Shown here: positions 10,401 to 17,807 of the stretch, piece after piece | Numbering within the stretch: the stretch's first letter is position 1 | Layout of the letters: each line of letters begins with the position of its first letter | Source: an uncultured Clostridia bacterium | Lineage (GTDB): Bacteria; Bacillota; Clostridia; UBA1381 | DNA: 64,000 nucleotides | Direction: 5' to 3' | Assembly (NCBI GenBank): GCA_934486735.1 | Contig: CAKSQL010000008.1 | Coordinates: 24,966 to 88,965, forward strand | Translations under genes and position numbers: made by a program | The notes under the pieces: generated by a model | Told to the model about the DNA's origin: nothing | The model's database searches: none | The model's input: the letters and a program-made list of their open reading frames with translations, nothing else

Positions 10401-12309
10401 ATCCGTTTTCGAAGTACGAATCCAAAAGCTTTATATCGGCAGAATATGCACTCCAGAACGTTCCGAGTTCGCCGAGGTCTATGTCGCATAACGCATTGCT
10501 CAAAGCTGTCCGCGCCGCGCTTTCCGATGCCGCGTCTATATCGGCATCCCCTGCAAATATCGCCGCATGCAGATTGTAGACACTTGTCGTTGCTCCGGCT
10601 CTTGCCTTAAGTCGGTAAATCCCATCATCAAGCTCGTTTCTTGCAAGCAATACCTTTGTGCCGAGAACATAATCGTCGCCCGAAATATTTTCACCGACAA
10701 TGCATTTTTCGCTTAAAACCGCGCCGGTATATCCATGATCGTTTTCCGCCGCTTTGTACATTTGAACGTTTTTGGTTTCAATCGCCGACAAACTTTCTCC
10801 GCCGAGGGTCTGCCAGCTGTCCGCGTCCTTTTCAAAGCTCCAGTATTTGCCGAATTGAGTTTTTGTAACAATCGGCTTGCCTGCAGTCGGGGTGTTTGGC
10901 TTTAAAACGATGTTGTCAATATAAATCTTCTCGCCTCCGCCCACACCGTCCGAGTAAGTATTTACTCCGGCAAGATACAAAATCGTTCTGCCGTCCTCAA
11001 AATATTCCGGCTTCGGAGTAAGAGTTATCGACATATGCGACCAATCGCTGTTTGTGATGCCTTTCTTTTCCCCGTTGATTGTCGCCTGTGTGAACGAATC
11101 GTTGTGCAGCCAAGCCGTAGCCTCGCTTGCACTCAGGTGCGTGGAAACCGTTCTTTCGCTCGGCTTTGAAAAGCCTGCATACATAGAACGCTCCCACGAA
11201 TATGAATAATATGCGTCAAATTCAAGCGTATAGTTTCTGTTCGGAACAAGCTGCTCATCGGTCAGCGAGATTGCCATTCCCAGAGACCGACGCTTGTTCC
11301 ATTCGTTTGTCATCGAAAGTCCGACGCAATACTTGCCGCCGTCTGCCGGCTGCTTTGCAAGAGTGCTTGAATCCGTTATCACCGGCATCATCTTGCTTGT
11401 AATCTCTGTATCGTTCCATGAGCCTGCCTCTCTTGCCCATGCTCCCGACAAAAATGCCTGCTTTTCCTGCTCCTCCGACATCGATGTCGTGTAATATGCC
11501 ACATCGGAGTTCTGTTCAAAATTCCATTCAAGCTCGGATTGGAGCTCGCCCGAGACAGTGTCATCCTCCGGAGTGAGGGTCACGTTGTCAATATACAACT
11601 TTTCATCGCCGTCAACGCCGCCCGTTGCTCCAAGGTGCGCGCCGCCGAGATAGAAAATTATCTTACCGTCCTCAAAGTCCGCCGCATCCGGAGTTATTTT
11701 GATTGTCGCATGCGCCCAACCCTCGTTGGTTATGCCCACCTTTCCGTTGTCAAGCTTTGCAAGCTTTGCCGAACCGTTAAACAGCCACAAGCTATCGTTT
11801 GTATCGGCTGAATTTGTGGAGGTTGTTCTCTCACTCGGCTTTGAAAAGCCTGTATAGATATATCTTTCCCAGCTGTAAAAGCCGAGGACATCAAATTCAA
11901 GGGTGTACTCCTTATTCGGAATAAGTTCCTTGTCGGAAAGTGTAATCGCCATTGCAAGCGAACGGCGCTTGCTCCATTCGTTTGTCATTTGCAGCATGGC
12001 GCAATAGCTGCCGCCGTTTGAGAGTGTTTTTCCAACAGTGTCAAAGTCGGTCTTTACAGGCTTCATAAGAGTTTTAATCTCGGTCGTGTTCCACGAGCCT
12101 GCCTCTCTTGACCATACTCCTGTTTGAAATTCGGCTCTTTCTTCTTCCTCGGTAAGCGTTGCTTTCGATGCAAAATCCGAATCTGTTTCGAACGTCCATT
12201 TTAAAACTCCGTCGTCAATTGTCTTTGCACTCGACAGCGATATCGGCAGCACAGACACGGCGATCGACAGTGCCGCAATTGCGCTTACCGCTCTTTTGAT
12301 TATTTTCAC
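7414..12309 (-). CDS. large multimodular GH10 endo-1,4-beta-xylanase
   Basis: A 1631-residue secreted xylanase. The GTG at 12309 is chosen because AGAGGTG lies just upstream and the product then begins with a signal peptide (VKIIKRAVSAIAALSIAVSV); an ATG at 12354 would add 15 non-signal residues. Order of parts: two tandem homologous modules (about 33-247 and 259-472), a third module type (about 485-665), an appendage with LYMWTKGNLTPL, a further beta-sandwich (about 875-1030), the GH10 barrel (about 1070-1440) and a C-terminal copy of the first module type (about 1460-1631). GH10 signatures are GHTLWGH, WDIANE with acid/base Glu1229, and DISEVD with nucleophile Glu1351. It should cut xylan internally outside the cell. 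Unlike the other xylanase here it lacks a stalk or SLH anchor, so how it is retained is unclear. Confidence 0.93.
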   Translation of the reverse strand: MKIIKRAVSAIAALSIAVSVLPISLSSAKTIDDGVLKWTFETDSDFASKATLTEEEERAEFQTGVWSREAGSWNTTEIKTLMKPVKTDFDTVGKTLSNGGSYCAMLQMTNEWSKRRSLAMAITLSDKELIPNKEYTLEFDVLGFYSWERYIYTGFSKPSERTTSTNSADTNDSLWLFNGSAKLAKLDNGKVGITNEGWAHATIKITPDAADFEDGKIIFYLGGAHLGATGGVDGDEKLYIDNVTLTPEDDTVSGELQSELEWNFEQNSDVAYYTTSMSEEQEKQAFLSGAWAREAGSWNDTEITSKMMPVITDSSTLAKQPADGGKYCVGLSMTNEWNKRRSLGMAISLTDEQLVPNRNYTLEFDAYYSYSWERSMYAGFSKPSERTVSTHLSASEATAWLHNDSFTQATINGEKKGITNSDWSHMSITLTPKPEYFEDGRTILYLAGVNTYSDGVGGGEKIYIDNIVLKPNTPTAGKPIVTKTQFGKYWSFEKDADSWQTLGGESLSAIETKNVQMYKAAENDHGYTGAVLSEKCIVGENISGDDYVLGTKVLLARNELDDGIYRLKARAGATTSVYNLHAAIFAGDADIDAASESAARTALSNALCDIDLGELGTFWSAYSADIKLLDSYFENGYCTLVIYTGPGQMDLGERLYLDEISFTAQNRPELKSGKSVSGYVTSIFDYELAGGMTIAALKDGNTLKSVSADKGKFSGVNHSAFTNEIPMGTESPSLKLYMWTKGNLTPLCNEISAAEVYRDGELECDWESAWTDTSKNRYNELEAPSEYPNGKRTARLAANDGKTLVAAVYNNSGSVYDEGIGTSFEISVPADSDYTVKISARDEKNHIISTLGEYDKTAFDRLTAYPTETITASGMVYQAGFEHEILPYVEISDGAEYSFVNGYAIGGRKSLYIYNRTAATSGIQIDSLKLAGKKVTLNAYVRSDESVPDATIKTYLAAVTLTPSDESASAIKKNLGITRVKGGKNWAKISQSIDLSQYNASDYSKIVLNLSEISKTSFYVDDFVVTTDGEGYRKDDSDTGNYAGYILDGLSSTPYEQSTNQADWDVNKDTPALKDVYKDYFKLGACNGNQMCGDNNTSPYARLFWKNFNTTVSDGAFKKGWIRRNGFDQPYCMDTANRMMYFCYKNGLTDIAGHTLWGHSSEVKNFSDENGNLLDRDGMLKIIKDDIEFMLNHFDGKGEAENYYLDDGSLIPYDDYKNWRIAVWDIANEISANWIDPNGCGAYRVTSDGVTSVDFYKVIGPDYAQWMYKYARDVNPDTELRLNDFEDQSTKRAAFLQILSDMNAPNNVAGGQKLVDKIGLQTHLTPDMDPSYVRESIEMYTATGLGLDISEVDFQAHSFEPNEASQKKFEKGITKMREFEQAILLRDMFEVFKEFSDDIERVTFWTFTDRYAFLNTFKTDYPGLFDRNFNPKPMFWAIASSEEEFYERYPEAKLLFGKTEWHFDYESDITFSFNMGSWTRSVPEQYDVQPIILDDGEGGGYMRCVRRWRESDNEGIRIKLSGELYKPGKTYTLTFKTKFEGSNPAGEAGRPIYAAFTKPSTLIKGDDSAAAFLLNGINCGNTATEWTEYSVQITPKASDFEDGYTSLYLCMPGGIKTNKKTYLCFDDISIH
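7417..7932 (-). repeat. C-terminal copy of the YxxFxxPS module in the large xylanase
   Basis: Encodes a stretch starting EWHFDYESD, containing IYAAFTKPS and closing with LCFDDISIH. It aligns by eye with the two N-terminal modules of the same protein: the WxFE start, the central Y-x-x-F-x-K-P-S motif, an ADFEDG turn and a final D-[ND]-I strand. Confidence 0.6.
10894..11535 (-). repeat. second copy of N-terminal tandem module in the large xylanase
   Basis: Encodes ELEWNFEQNSD to the IYIDNIVLKP strand. Its shared landmarks with the preceding copy include REAGSWN, EWNKRRSL, GFSKPSER and YFEDG, in the same order and at nearly the same spacing, showing an internal duplication of about 215 residues. 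Confidence 0.85.
11569..12213 (-). repeat. first copy of N-terminal tandem module in the large xylanase
   Basis: Encodes VLKWTFETDSD to the LYIDNVTLTP strand. Landmarks REAGSWN, EWSKRRSL, GFSKPSER and DFEDG match the adjacent copy. Likely a glycan-binding beta-sandwich; no family name can be given from sequence inspection. Confidence 0.85.
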
Positions 12310-12334
12310 GCATTTCACCTCTTTTTTGGCGTTC

Positions 12335-12358
12335 GGGAATGAGTTTTGGCTCATTCCC
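12335..12358. other. perfect short stem-loop upstream of the large xylanase
   Basis: Nine-base-pair perfect arms (12335-12343 and 12350-12358) with a 6-base loop, placed between the tandem repeat at 12364-12401 and the xylanase ribosome binding site. On the minus strand no T-run follows. Possible mRNA stabiliser or partial attenuator within the operon. Confidence 0.6.
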
Positions 12359-12363
12359 TGTTA

Positions 12364-12401
12364 TTTATCAATCGAGAACTTTTTTATCAATCGAGAACTT
12401 T
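12364..12401. repeat. 19-bp tandem duplication spanning a stop codon
   Basis: Two exact, abutting 19-base copies at 12364-12382 and 12383-12401. On the minus strand each copy encodes the last codons (KVLD-type) and a TGA stop, so the gene end at 12387 has been duplicated and the second copy now lies in the 3' untranslated region. Confidence 0.9.
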
Positions 12402-14144
12402 TTTAAGTGTGATATTTTCAGCTGTCACTCCCGATACCGATACATTTTGATTGTTCCCTGCATCAAGCTCGATTTCGCATACGCCGTAGCCGTTTGAAAT
12501 TGCTGCCTGTGCTGATTTTGAACCTATCGAAACCTCTGCGCTTTCAACATCATCGGAGGTTGTGAACTCAACCAAGTATGTGCCTGCTCCGAAAATTTCA
12601 AGCGCATTGCCGGTTGTCAATGTTCCGCCGAGAATATCTGCCCCGTTTTTGTAAATGTCGGCAACTTTTTGCTTTCTTTCGGATATCAGGTTTCCGTCGG
12701 CATCCTCGATATAGACTGCAAGATATGCGCCCTCGGAAAGACCTGTCGGAATTGTGCCCTTTAAAAGAACACTGTTTTCGCCGTTTTTAAGTGATATATC
12801 CTCGGCTTTAACTGCTCTTTCCGCATCTCCGTCAACGACAGACATAAACGCCTTTGCATCGCCACCCGATGAATATATCTTCGCAAGAACCATCGCTCCG
12901 CCGCCTGCTACGGTATCGAGTGATGTGAAGTACGACGGCTCAACGGGATTGTTAATACTGACATCCTTTATATAGAATGTGCCTTTGTTTTCCGTTATAA
13001 AGCTTATTTTGAACTTGTCGTGAGCCGTATCCGAGCCGCGGCTTTCGCCCAGGTAAAACGGGTCGTTTGTTTTCAAAGAGAAATCGACCGAGACCTCCTC
13101 AAAATCGTCCTCTCCCGTTGCCGTTATTGTCTTTGAAAATATTTCATTGTCCATGAGCGTTCCGACAATTTTGATATCGCGCGCATCGCTTTTTATCTTT
13201 GTCGAAAAGCTGAGGTTGTTATCCTTAATGTCATTTTTCGATATAAGGATAATGTTGTCGAAGTAAATTGTCTCTCTCGGAGATAGCTTTGTTCCGCGTG
13301 TACCGAGCCAAAGATTTGTATATCCGTTTTCAAAATCGGCTTCGGTCGGTATTATTTCAACACTTCCCGACGACCAGCAGCGGCCGGTTTTTCCGACCGG
13401 CTCACTGTTTTTGTACCAGTCGTCCCCTCCTCCGTTCGGATTCGGCTCTGTGAGGGATGGTTTTGTGAAAGAAGCATATAAATCGCGGCTTGAAGTATTG
13501 TCCATTACATTGTACGAAAGCAAATATGTTTCGCCCGGCTTGATTTTATCTGCCGAAAGCTTAACCTTTATTCCGAGTGATTCGTAATGCCAGTCGTTGC
13601 CGCCCAAGCCTACGGAAACGCATTTTGTGCTGCCCTCTGCCGCAGGTGTTTTCACACCGGTATATTCGTCTCCCGTTGCCGAGTTGCTGTACTGTTCTTT
13701 TCCTATCTCGGTAATGCCGGGCGATGTCCAGTATGCCTTTGTTGTGTAAAAGCCTGCCCACTTGTTCTCGGGCGCTGCCGCAGGGTCCGTAAGCTGCTGA
13801 TTGTCGCCCTTCTGTACAAATATGTCGTCGTTTCCGTTTTCAAAATTCCAGCTCATCGCACCGGCTGAACGTGTCATTTTGTAAAGGTCTCCGCCGGCTG
13901 ACATTTCCGCGCCGAACTCTGCGTCCGATGTTGCTAAAACTCTTATCGACTCTGTCTTTTTGTCTGCCGTAACCACCGATTTTCCTATCGCCTGCCAATT
14001 GTTTTTTGCGTTGGTGTTGACACTTCTCAATACTTCAATTCCGGTCTCGGCGCCGTAAATCGCTCCGCTCATCGCAAAGCACTGCGCGGATACCGAGGCA
14101 GCGGCTGTCAATGCCGCAATAAAAGATATAATCCTTTTTTGCAT
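12387..14144 (-). CDS. secreted carbohydrate-binding-like protein, no catalytic domain seen
   Basis: A 585-residue secreted protein. The ATG at 14144 follows GGGAGGAT and gives a clean signal peptide (MQKRIISFIAALTAAASVSA); the in-frame ATG at 14177 is rejected for lack of a ribosome binding site. Residues about 97-302 carry the same module seen in the large xylanase: MSWNFENG start, LYASFTKPS in the middle, ADFENGYTNLWLG and a closing IYFDNIILIS strand. The remainder is beta-rich with a second DFEEVSVDF/FYIKDVSIN sandwich and a tail rich in small polar residues; nothing there matches a family I know. It lies between two GH10 genes, so a glycan-binding or adhesion role is inferred. Confidence 0.75.
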   Translation of the reverse strand: MQKRIISFIAALTAAASVSAQCFAMSGAIYGAETGIEVLRSVNTNAKNNWQAIGKSVVTADKKTESIRVLATSDAEFGAEMSAGGDLYKMTRSAGAMSWNFENGNDDIFVQKGDNQQLTDPAAAPENKWAGFYTTKAYWTSPGITEIGKEQYSNSATGDEYTGVKTPAAEGSTKCVSVGLGGNDWHYESLGIKVKLSADKIKPGETYLLSYNVMDNTSSRDLYASFTKPSLTEPNPNGGGDDWYKNSEPVGKTGRCWSSGSVEIIPTEADFENGYTNLWLGTRGTKLSPRETIYFDNIILISKNDIKDNNLSFSTKIKSDARDIKIVGTLMDNEIFSKTITATGEDDFEEVSVDFSLKTNDPFYLGESRGSDTAHDKFKISFITENKGTFYIKDVSINNPVEPSYFTSLDTVAGGGAMVLAKIYSSGGDAKAFMSVVDGDAERAVKAEDISLKNGENSVLLKGTIPTGLSEGAYLAVYIEDADGNLISERKQKVADIYKNGADILGGTLTTGNALEIFGAGTYLVEFTTSDDVESAEVSIGSKSAQAAISNGYGVCEIELDAGNNQNVSVSGVTAENITLKKVLD

Positions 14145-14223
14145 TTTTTTAATCCTCCCTTTCTGTGCCGAAAGCACAAATAAGTCTGTTTGATTGCTGC
14201 ATGATTTTTATGTATAATTTGTT

Positions 14224-14290
14224 CACAACGTCGCTTTAAGCGAGTGGTGCTGTACTTGGGTACCGCCCCGAGCGAAAAAGCGGCGTTGTG
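14224..14290 (-). other. 67-base structured intercistronic element
   Basis: Long arms (14224-14237 and 14277-14290) pair over 14 positions with one G-T wobble around a GC-rich 39-base apical part. It lies in the 154-base gap between the smaller xylanase gene and the 585-residue protein. No T-run follows on the minus strand. The apical part contains GGTACC, which recalls a T-box core but lacks its context. Confidence 0.65.
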
Positions 14291-14298
14291 GGCAAATT

Positions 14299-16917
14299 TT
14301 AGAGGTTGTTGCTGACTTGGTTGCTTGAAATTCCTACAATATTTCTCTTTTCGTTGTACTCTACCGAGTATTCCATAAGCTCGCAAAGCTCCATTGCTGG
14401 AACAAAAAGCACACCGTTTTCGCTGTATAATTCATTCTCAAAATCGTGATCCTTAAAGTCAACCTTTTGCGACTTTCCGTCGGTGACATTGAGATAGTGT
14501 CCCTTTCTTATGAATGAATAGTGGTCGCCTATCTTTACAAACTCGATTTTAAGCTCGTTTAAGAGATCCTCACATGCAACATAGGTAACTCCGTCTTTCT
14601 CCCGAATCTGAACATTTGCAGGGTCTAATGTGATGCCGTCTATAACAATGCGCACCTTGCTTGTGTCCTCTTTCAGGATATCCGAGAAAAAGTAGTCGGG
14701 GTCTGCAATCGCCCAGAACTGCGGCTTTGCCTGGAAGTTTCTGTCAAATATCCCTGCATAGTCGGTTCGGCGGAAATCGTCCGAACGGTTTTGGTAGTTG
14801 TTCAAATCCTCGAACGACCAGAAGGTTACTCTGCCGAGTGAATCGGCAAACTCGCGATAAATCTGGAACAGCTCATAATAGAAGTTTGCCTGCGTCATTT
14901 CCACAGCTGTCGGAAGTCCGTCCTCGTACAAAAGCTCGTGCAGCTGAACCTGGTTATCTGTATATGCTGCGAGATCAAGCTCAGTAACATTCAACTCCAA
15001 ACCGAGTGACGAATAAAGCTCAAATGCCTTTCTTATCTGTACCGGCAGCACGTTTGTACGGTAGTGCGACTGGATTCCGAGTACTTGGCAATATACATCG
15101 TTTGCTTCGAGTCGTTTCATGAAGTCATAGACCGCACGTCTTTTTGACTCGTCCTGCTCGCCGTAGTCGTTGTATCGGAATTTTATGCCGTAGTCTCCGG
15201 CTTCCTTCGCATAGCGATGCGCCCAATACATATACTCCATATTGCTGCCCATGATCTTTGCATATCCGTATTTGTTTGCATAGACCTCATCACCGGCGAA
15301 TACTTCCTCGTTTGCGATATCCCATACGCTGATATGCCATTTTGAATGGTCTGTACCGGTTGTATATTCATCCGGGTCGCCGTCACCCTCGAAGTGGCGG
15401 ATAACCTTTTGCGTGTATTCTTTCATTATGACATGTGCTTCATCCGCCGAAACAGGGTCGCCGTTTTCATTTTTAAGAAAAGCTCCAAAATCTCCGTTGC
15501 TTTCCCACGTAAGGGTGTGACCCGCAATATCGTCAATTCCGTTCTGAGTTGCAAAGTCCATCATCTGATCCGGAATTGAGAAGTTGTACACTCTTTTCGG
15601 AGCTTGATTAGAGTCAAGAATGTTCGGAGTTTTCATCGCTCCGTCATGCACCATTGAGTTAAAGTGCTTTGCAATCAGCTGCAAATGTCTGTTCTTTTCT
15701 ATATTATAATTTTCGAATGTGTTACAGCAAGCTCCGATTTTAAAGTAATCCTTAAATACATCCTTCAAAATCGGGATATCCTCCTGAATCGGGATATATT
15801 TCGGGCTTTTTGATGTCGGAGTTTTTGACATGCCCTCGGCAACATAATTTTCATCAAAGTCCATATCATCATAAAACTTGCCCGGCACATCCGCTCTTAT
15901 TATAAAATCGTCAACATAATATTCGTTTCGGTTGCCGTCTCCGTTTGTTATTCTGAAGCCCATCGTCTTTACCGGAGCATAGGCTCTGCCATCTATTGTC
16001 GCTTCAATGTAATGCCATTCATCGTCGTTTACCGTCATCGTGGAATGTAAATTCCACTTAGATCCATCTTTATAAGTAACCAAACATTCCTGAATACTGA
16101 AGCGATCCGATTGCACCTTGGGGTCTTTTTTTACCCATGCCGACACGGTATATTTTGCATCCTGCAATGTCGGTTCAACAATACGTACCGTCAGATGATT
16201 CCAGTCGTCGGTTCTGTTCGCAACCTTACAGGAAAACTGTCCTGTGTGTGCCGAGACCTCATCGGTATATTCAAGATCCGCGTCCTGAGTTTCGAAAATC
16301 TCGGCGGTATTCTTTTCAAATGCCGCTCTCATAAGAAGATTTCCGTCATATTGAGATTTTATATCCGGCACCGGAACGATACCCTGTGTTTTTGAAAGCT
16401 TTTCCGATTTTACAACAAAATCGTCAATATCAAAGCTCTGCTGCACACCGTTGCTGTCAACGTTAAAGAACAACTGCAAATCGTTGCCGTATGTCATGAA
16501 TGTCGTGTCGACATTCGCTTTAAACTGTGTCCATGCGCCGTTTTTCATCGTTTTGCTGTCCAGGATATAATCGGTGTTTGTTCCGTTGGTGTTTACCCTT
16601 ACCACCAGCTTTCCATAAGCCGTCTTTTCCTCACCGGTAAGACGCATTTTTACGGATACGCTCGAACGGCATTTCTTTTCAAGCTGACCCAAAATTGTTC
16701 TGAATACCTCGTTGTTTTCGCCCGGTACTACCGAAAGCACTTTGCCATTTGTATCCTCGGTCAGCTTGGTATCGAGATTAAATTCAAGCGCGCCTGCCGT
16801 TCCGTCGTCAAAATTGATGTCATAGACAGTGTACGGCAGCTCCTCCGGAGCAGCCACTGCCGGTACTGCCGGCAAAAGCAGCATCAGCGACATCATTATG
16901 CAAATTATTCTTCGCAT
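14299..16917 (-). CDS. GH10 endo-1,4-beta-xylanase with two binding modules and stalk-like C-terminus
   Basis: An 872-residue secreted xylanase. Signal peptide to about residue 22 (VAAPEE). Residues about 30-170 and 192-342 are two beta-sandwich modules resembling CBM22/CBM4_9, the second ending YYVDDFIIRAD. The GH10 barrel spans about 380-740: GHTLTWE at 466, WDIANEE with acid/base Glu537, QSHY at 616, and NVTELD with nucleophile Glu646. Residues about 755-865 resemble a copper amine oxidase-like stalk domain, probably holding the enzyme to the wall. The stop codon overlaps no neighbour downstream, but the start (16917) shares a base with the end of the DUF4340 gene, implying translational coupling to the exporter cassette upstream. 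Expected reaction: internal hydrolysis of xylan to xylo-oligosaccharides. Confidence 0.95.
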   Translation of the reverse strand: MRRIICIMMSLMLLLPAVPAVAAPEELPYTVYDINFDDGTAGALEFNLDTKLTEDTNGKVLSVVPGENNEVFRTILGQLEKKCRSSVSVKMRLTGEEKTAYGKLVVRVNTNGTNTDYILDSKTMKNGAWTQFKANVDTTFMTYGNDLQLFFNVDSNGVQQSFDIDDFVVKSEKLSKTQGIVPVPDIKSQYDGNLLMRAAFEKNTAEIFETQDADLEYTDEVSAHTGQFSCKVANRTDDWNHLTVRIVEPTLQDAKYTVSAWVKKDPKVQSDRFSIQECLVTYKDGSKWNLHSTMTVNDDEWHYIEATIDGRAYAPVKTMGFRITNGDGNRNEYYVDDFIIRADVPGKFYDDMDFDENYVAEGMSKTPTSKSPKYIPIQEDIPILKDVFKDYFKIGACCNTFENYNIEKNRHLQLIAKHFNSMVHDGAMKTPNILDSNQAPKRVYNFSIPDQMMDFATQNGIDDIAGHTLTWESNGDFGAFLKNENGDPVSADEAHVIMKEYTQKVIRHFEGDGDPDEYTTGTDHSKWHISVWDIANEEVFAGDEVYANKYGYAKIMGSNMEYMYWAHRYAKEAGDYGIKFRYNDYGEQDESKRRAVYDFMKRLEANDVYCQVLGIQSHYRTNVLPVQIRKAFELYSSLGLELNVTELDLAAYTDNQVQLHELLYEDGLPTAVEMTQANFYYELFQIYREFADSLGRVTFWSFEDLNNYQNRSDDFRRTDYAGIFDRNFQAKPQFWAIADPDYFFSDILKEDTSKVRIVIDGITLDPANVQIREKDGVTYVACEDLLNELKIEFVKIGDHYSFIRKGHYLNVTDGKSQKVDFKDHDFENELYSENGVLFVPAMELCELMEYSVEYNEKRNIVGISSNQVSNNL

Positions 16918-17807
16918 TACATCACAACCTCTCTGAATGATTTTATAAATTTAAAGTAATCCGAAATAACCTCGAAAATTATTCCGTCATTTACTTTTAT
17001 ATACACACCTTTTTCCGTCTCATTGCCTATCAGAATTTTATCGGTGTTTCCTTTTTTATCGGTTATCGAAACCGTTGCGGACGGATTGTCAAGTCCGCAT
17101 TTTTCTTCGTTTTCCGGCGTATCCTCCATTGAGGACAGGCAGTACATTCCGCCGAAATACCTCGTTACCTGCCGTCTTACAAGCTCTTCCTTTAAGCTTT
17201 CCTTAAAGTTATCGCTTTCAAAAATCCAGCCGCCGTCCTGCTTTATTATAGCTATCGGCGGCGAACCGTCGACATCTATCCGCGCTATGTCGCTGTACTC
17301 GATTCCGTAGACATAGGTTTCAAGCATTTGGCTTTTTTCGGTCTGAATCGCCTGACCGACCATTGAATAAACGGTGTAGACTCTTGTTTTGTCATATAAA
17401 ATATAGAACTCTGTCTCGGACGGCGTTCTTCTTCCGAGTGTGAACGAAACCGTTCCGCCGCCCTTTCTTGTATATTCTATCTTATACGAATCATCGCCAA
17501 AGCCGTACTCCGATATATCGTCAGCCTGGATACGCTTGCCGTCGAATTTCAAAAGCGACGGTATAAACGACTCAATCGCGCTCACTGCCGAGTTGTCGCT
17601 GTCCTTGACATGCCATCCGCTGTCATCGTTTACAAGGCTCCAGCTGTCCGCACCGTGTATAAAAGCGATGCTTTCCAGTTCATCCTCCTTGAAATCAACC
17701 AAAAGCTGTCTGCCGCTGTCCTTTTCCTTTTGCCCGAATGTGAGCCACGCCGCAGCGATACCCAGGACAAGAAATACCGAAACAAGTACAAGATTTCTTT
17801 TATTCAT
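16917..17807 (-). CDS. DUF4340-domain membrane-anchored protein of the GldG-type ABC cassette
   Basis: A 296-residue protein with one N-terminal membrane segment (about residues 5-25) and an extracytoplasmic remainder. The pattern KDSGRQLLVDFKEDELESIAF, followed by WHVKDSDNSAVSAIESFIPSL and a repeat of the same kind later (ARIDVDG...FESDN), is characteristic of DUF4340 proteins. These are known mostly from association with GldG-like ABC systems; their function is not established. It overlaps the GldFG-like gene by 4 bases (ATGA type) and touches the xylanase gene, so all are probably co-translated. Role in the exporter complex is inferred only from this linkage. Confidence 0.85.
   Translation of the reverse strand: MNKRNLVLVSVFLVLGIAAAWLTFGQKEKDSGRQLLVDFKEDELESIAFIHGADSWSLVNDDSGWHVKDSDNSAVSAIESFIPSLLKFDGKRIQADDISEYGFGDDSYKIEYTRKGGGTVSFTLGRRTPSETEFYILYDKTRVYTVYSMVGQAIQTEKSQMLETYVYGIEYSDIARIDVDGSPPIAIIKQDGGWIFESDNFKESLKEELVRRQVTRYFGGMYCLSSMEDTPENEEKCGLDNPSATVSITDKKGNTDKILIGNETEKGVYIKVNDGIIFEVISDYFKFIKSFREVVM

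Noticed and set aside
12364..12401. CRISPR-like or satellite repeat
   Set aside because: Only two directly abutting copies with no spacers; a simple tandem duplication explains it.
14224..14290. Possible T-box leader because of a GGTACC core
   Set aside because: The surrounding conserved T-box bases and antiterminator/terminator pair are missing, and the downstream gene is a secreted binding protein rather than a synthetase or amino-acid gene.
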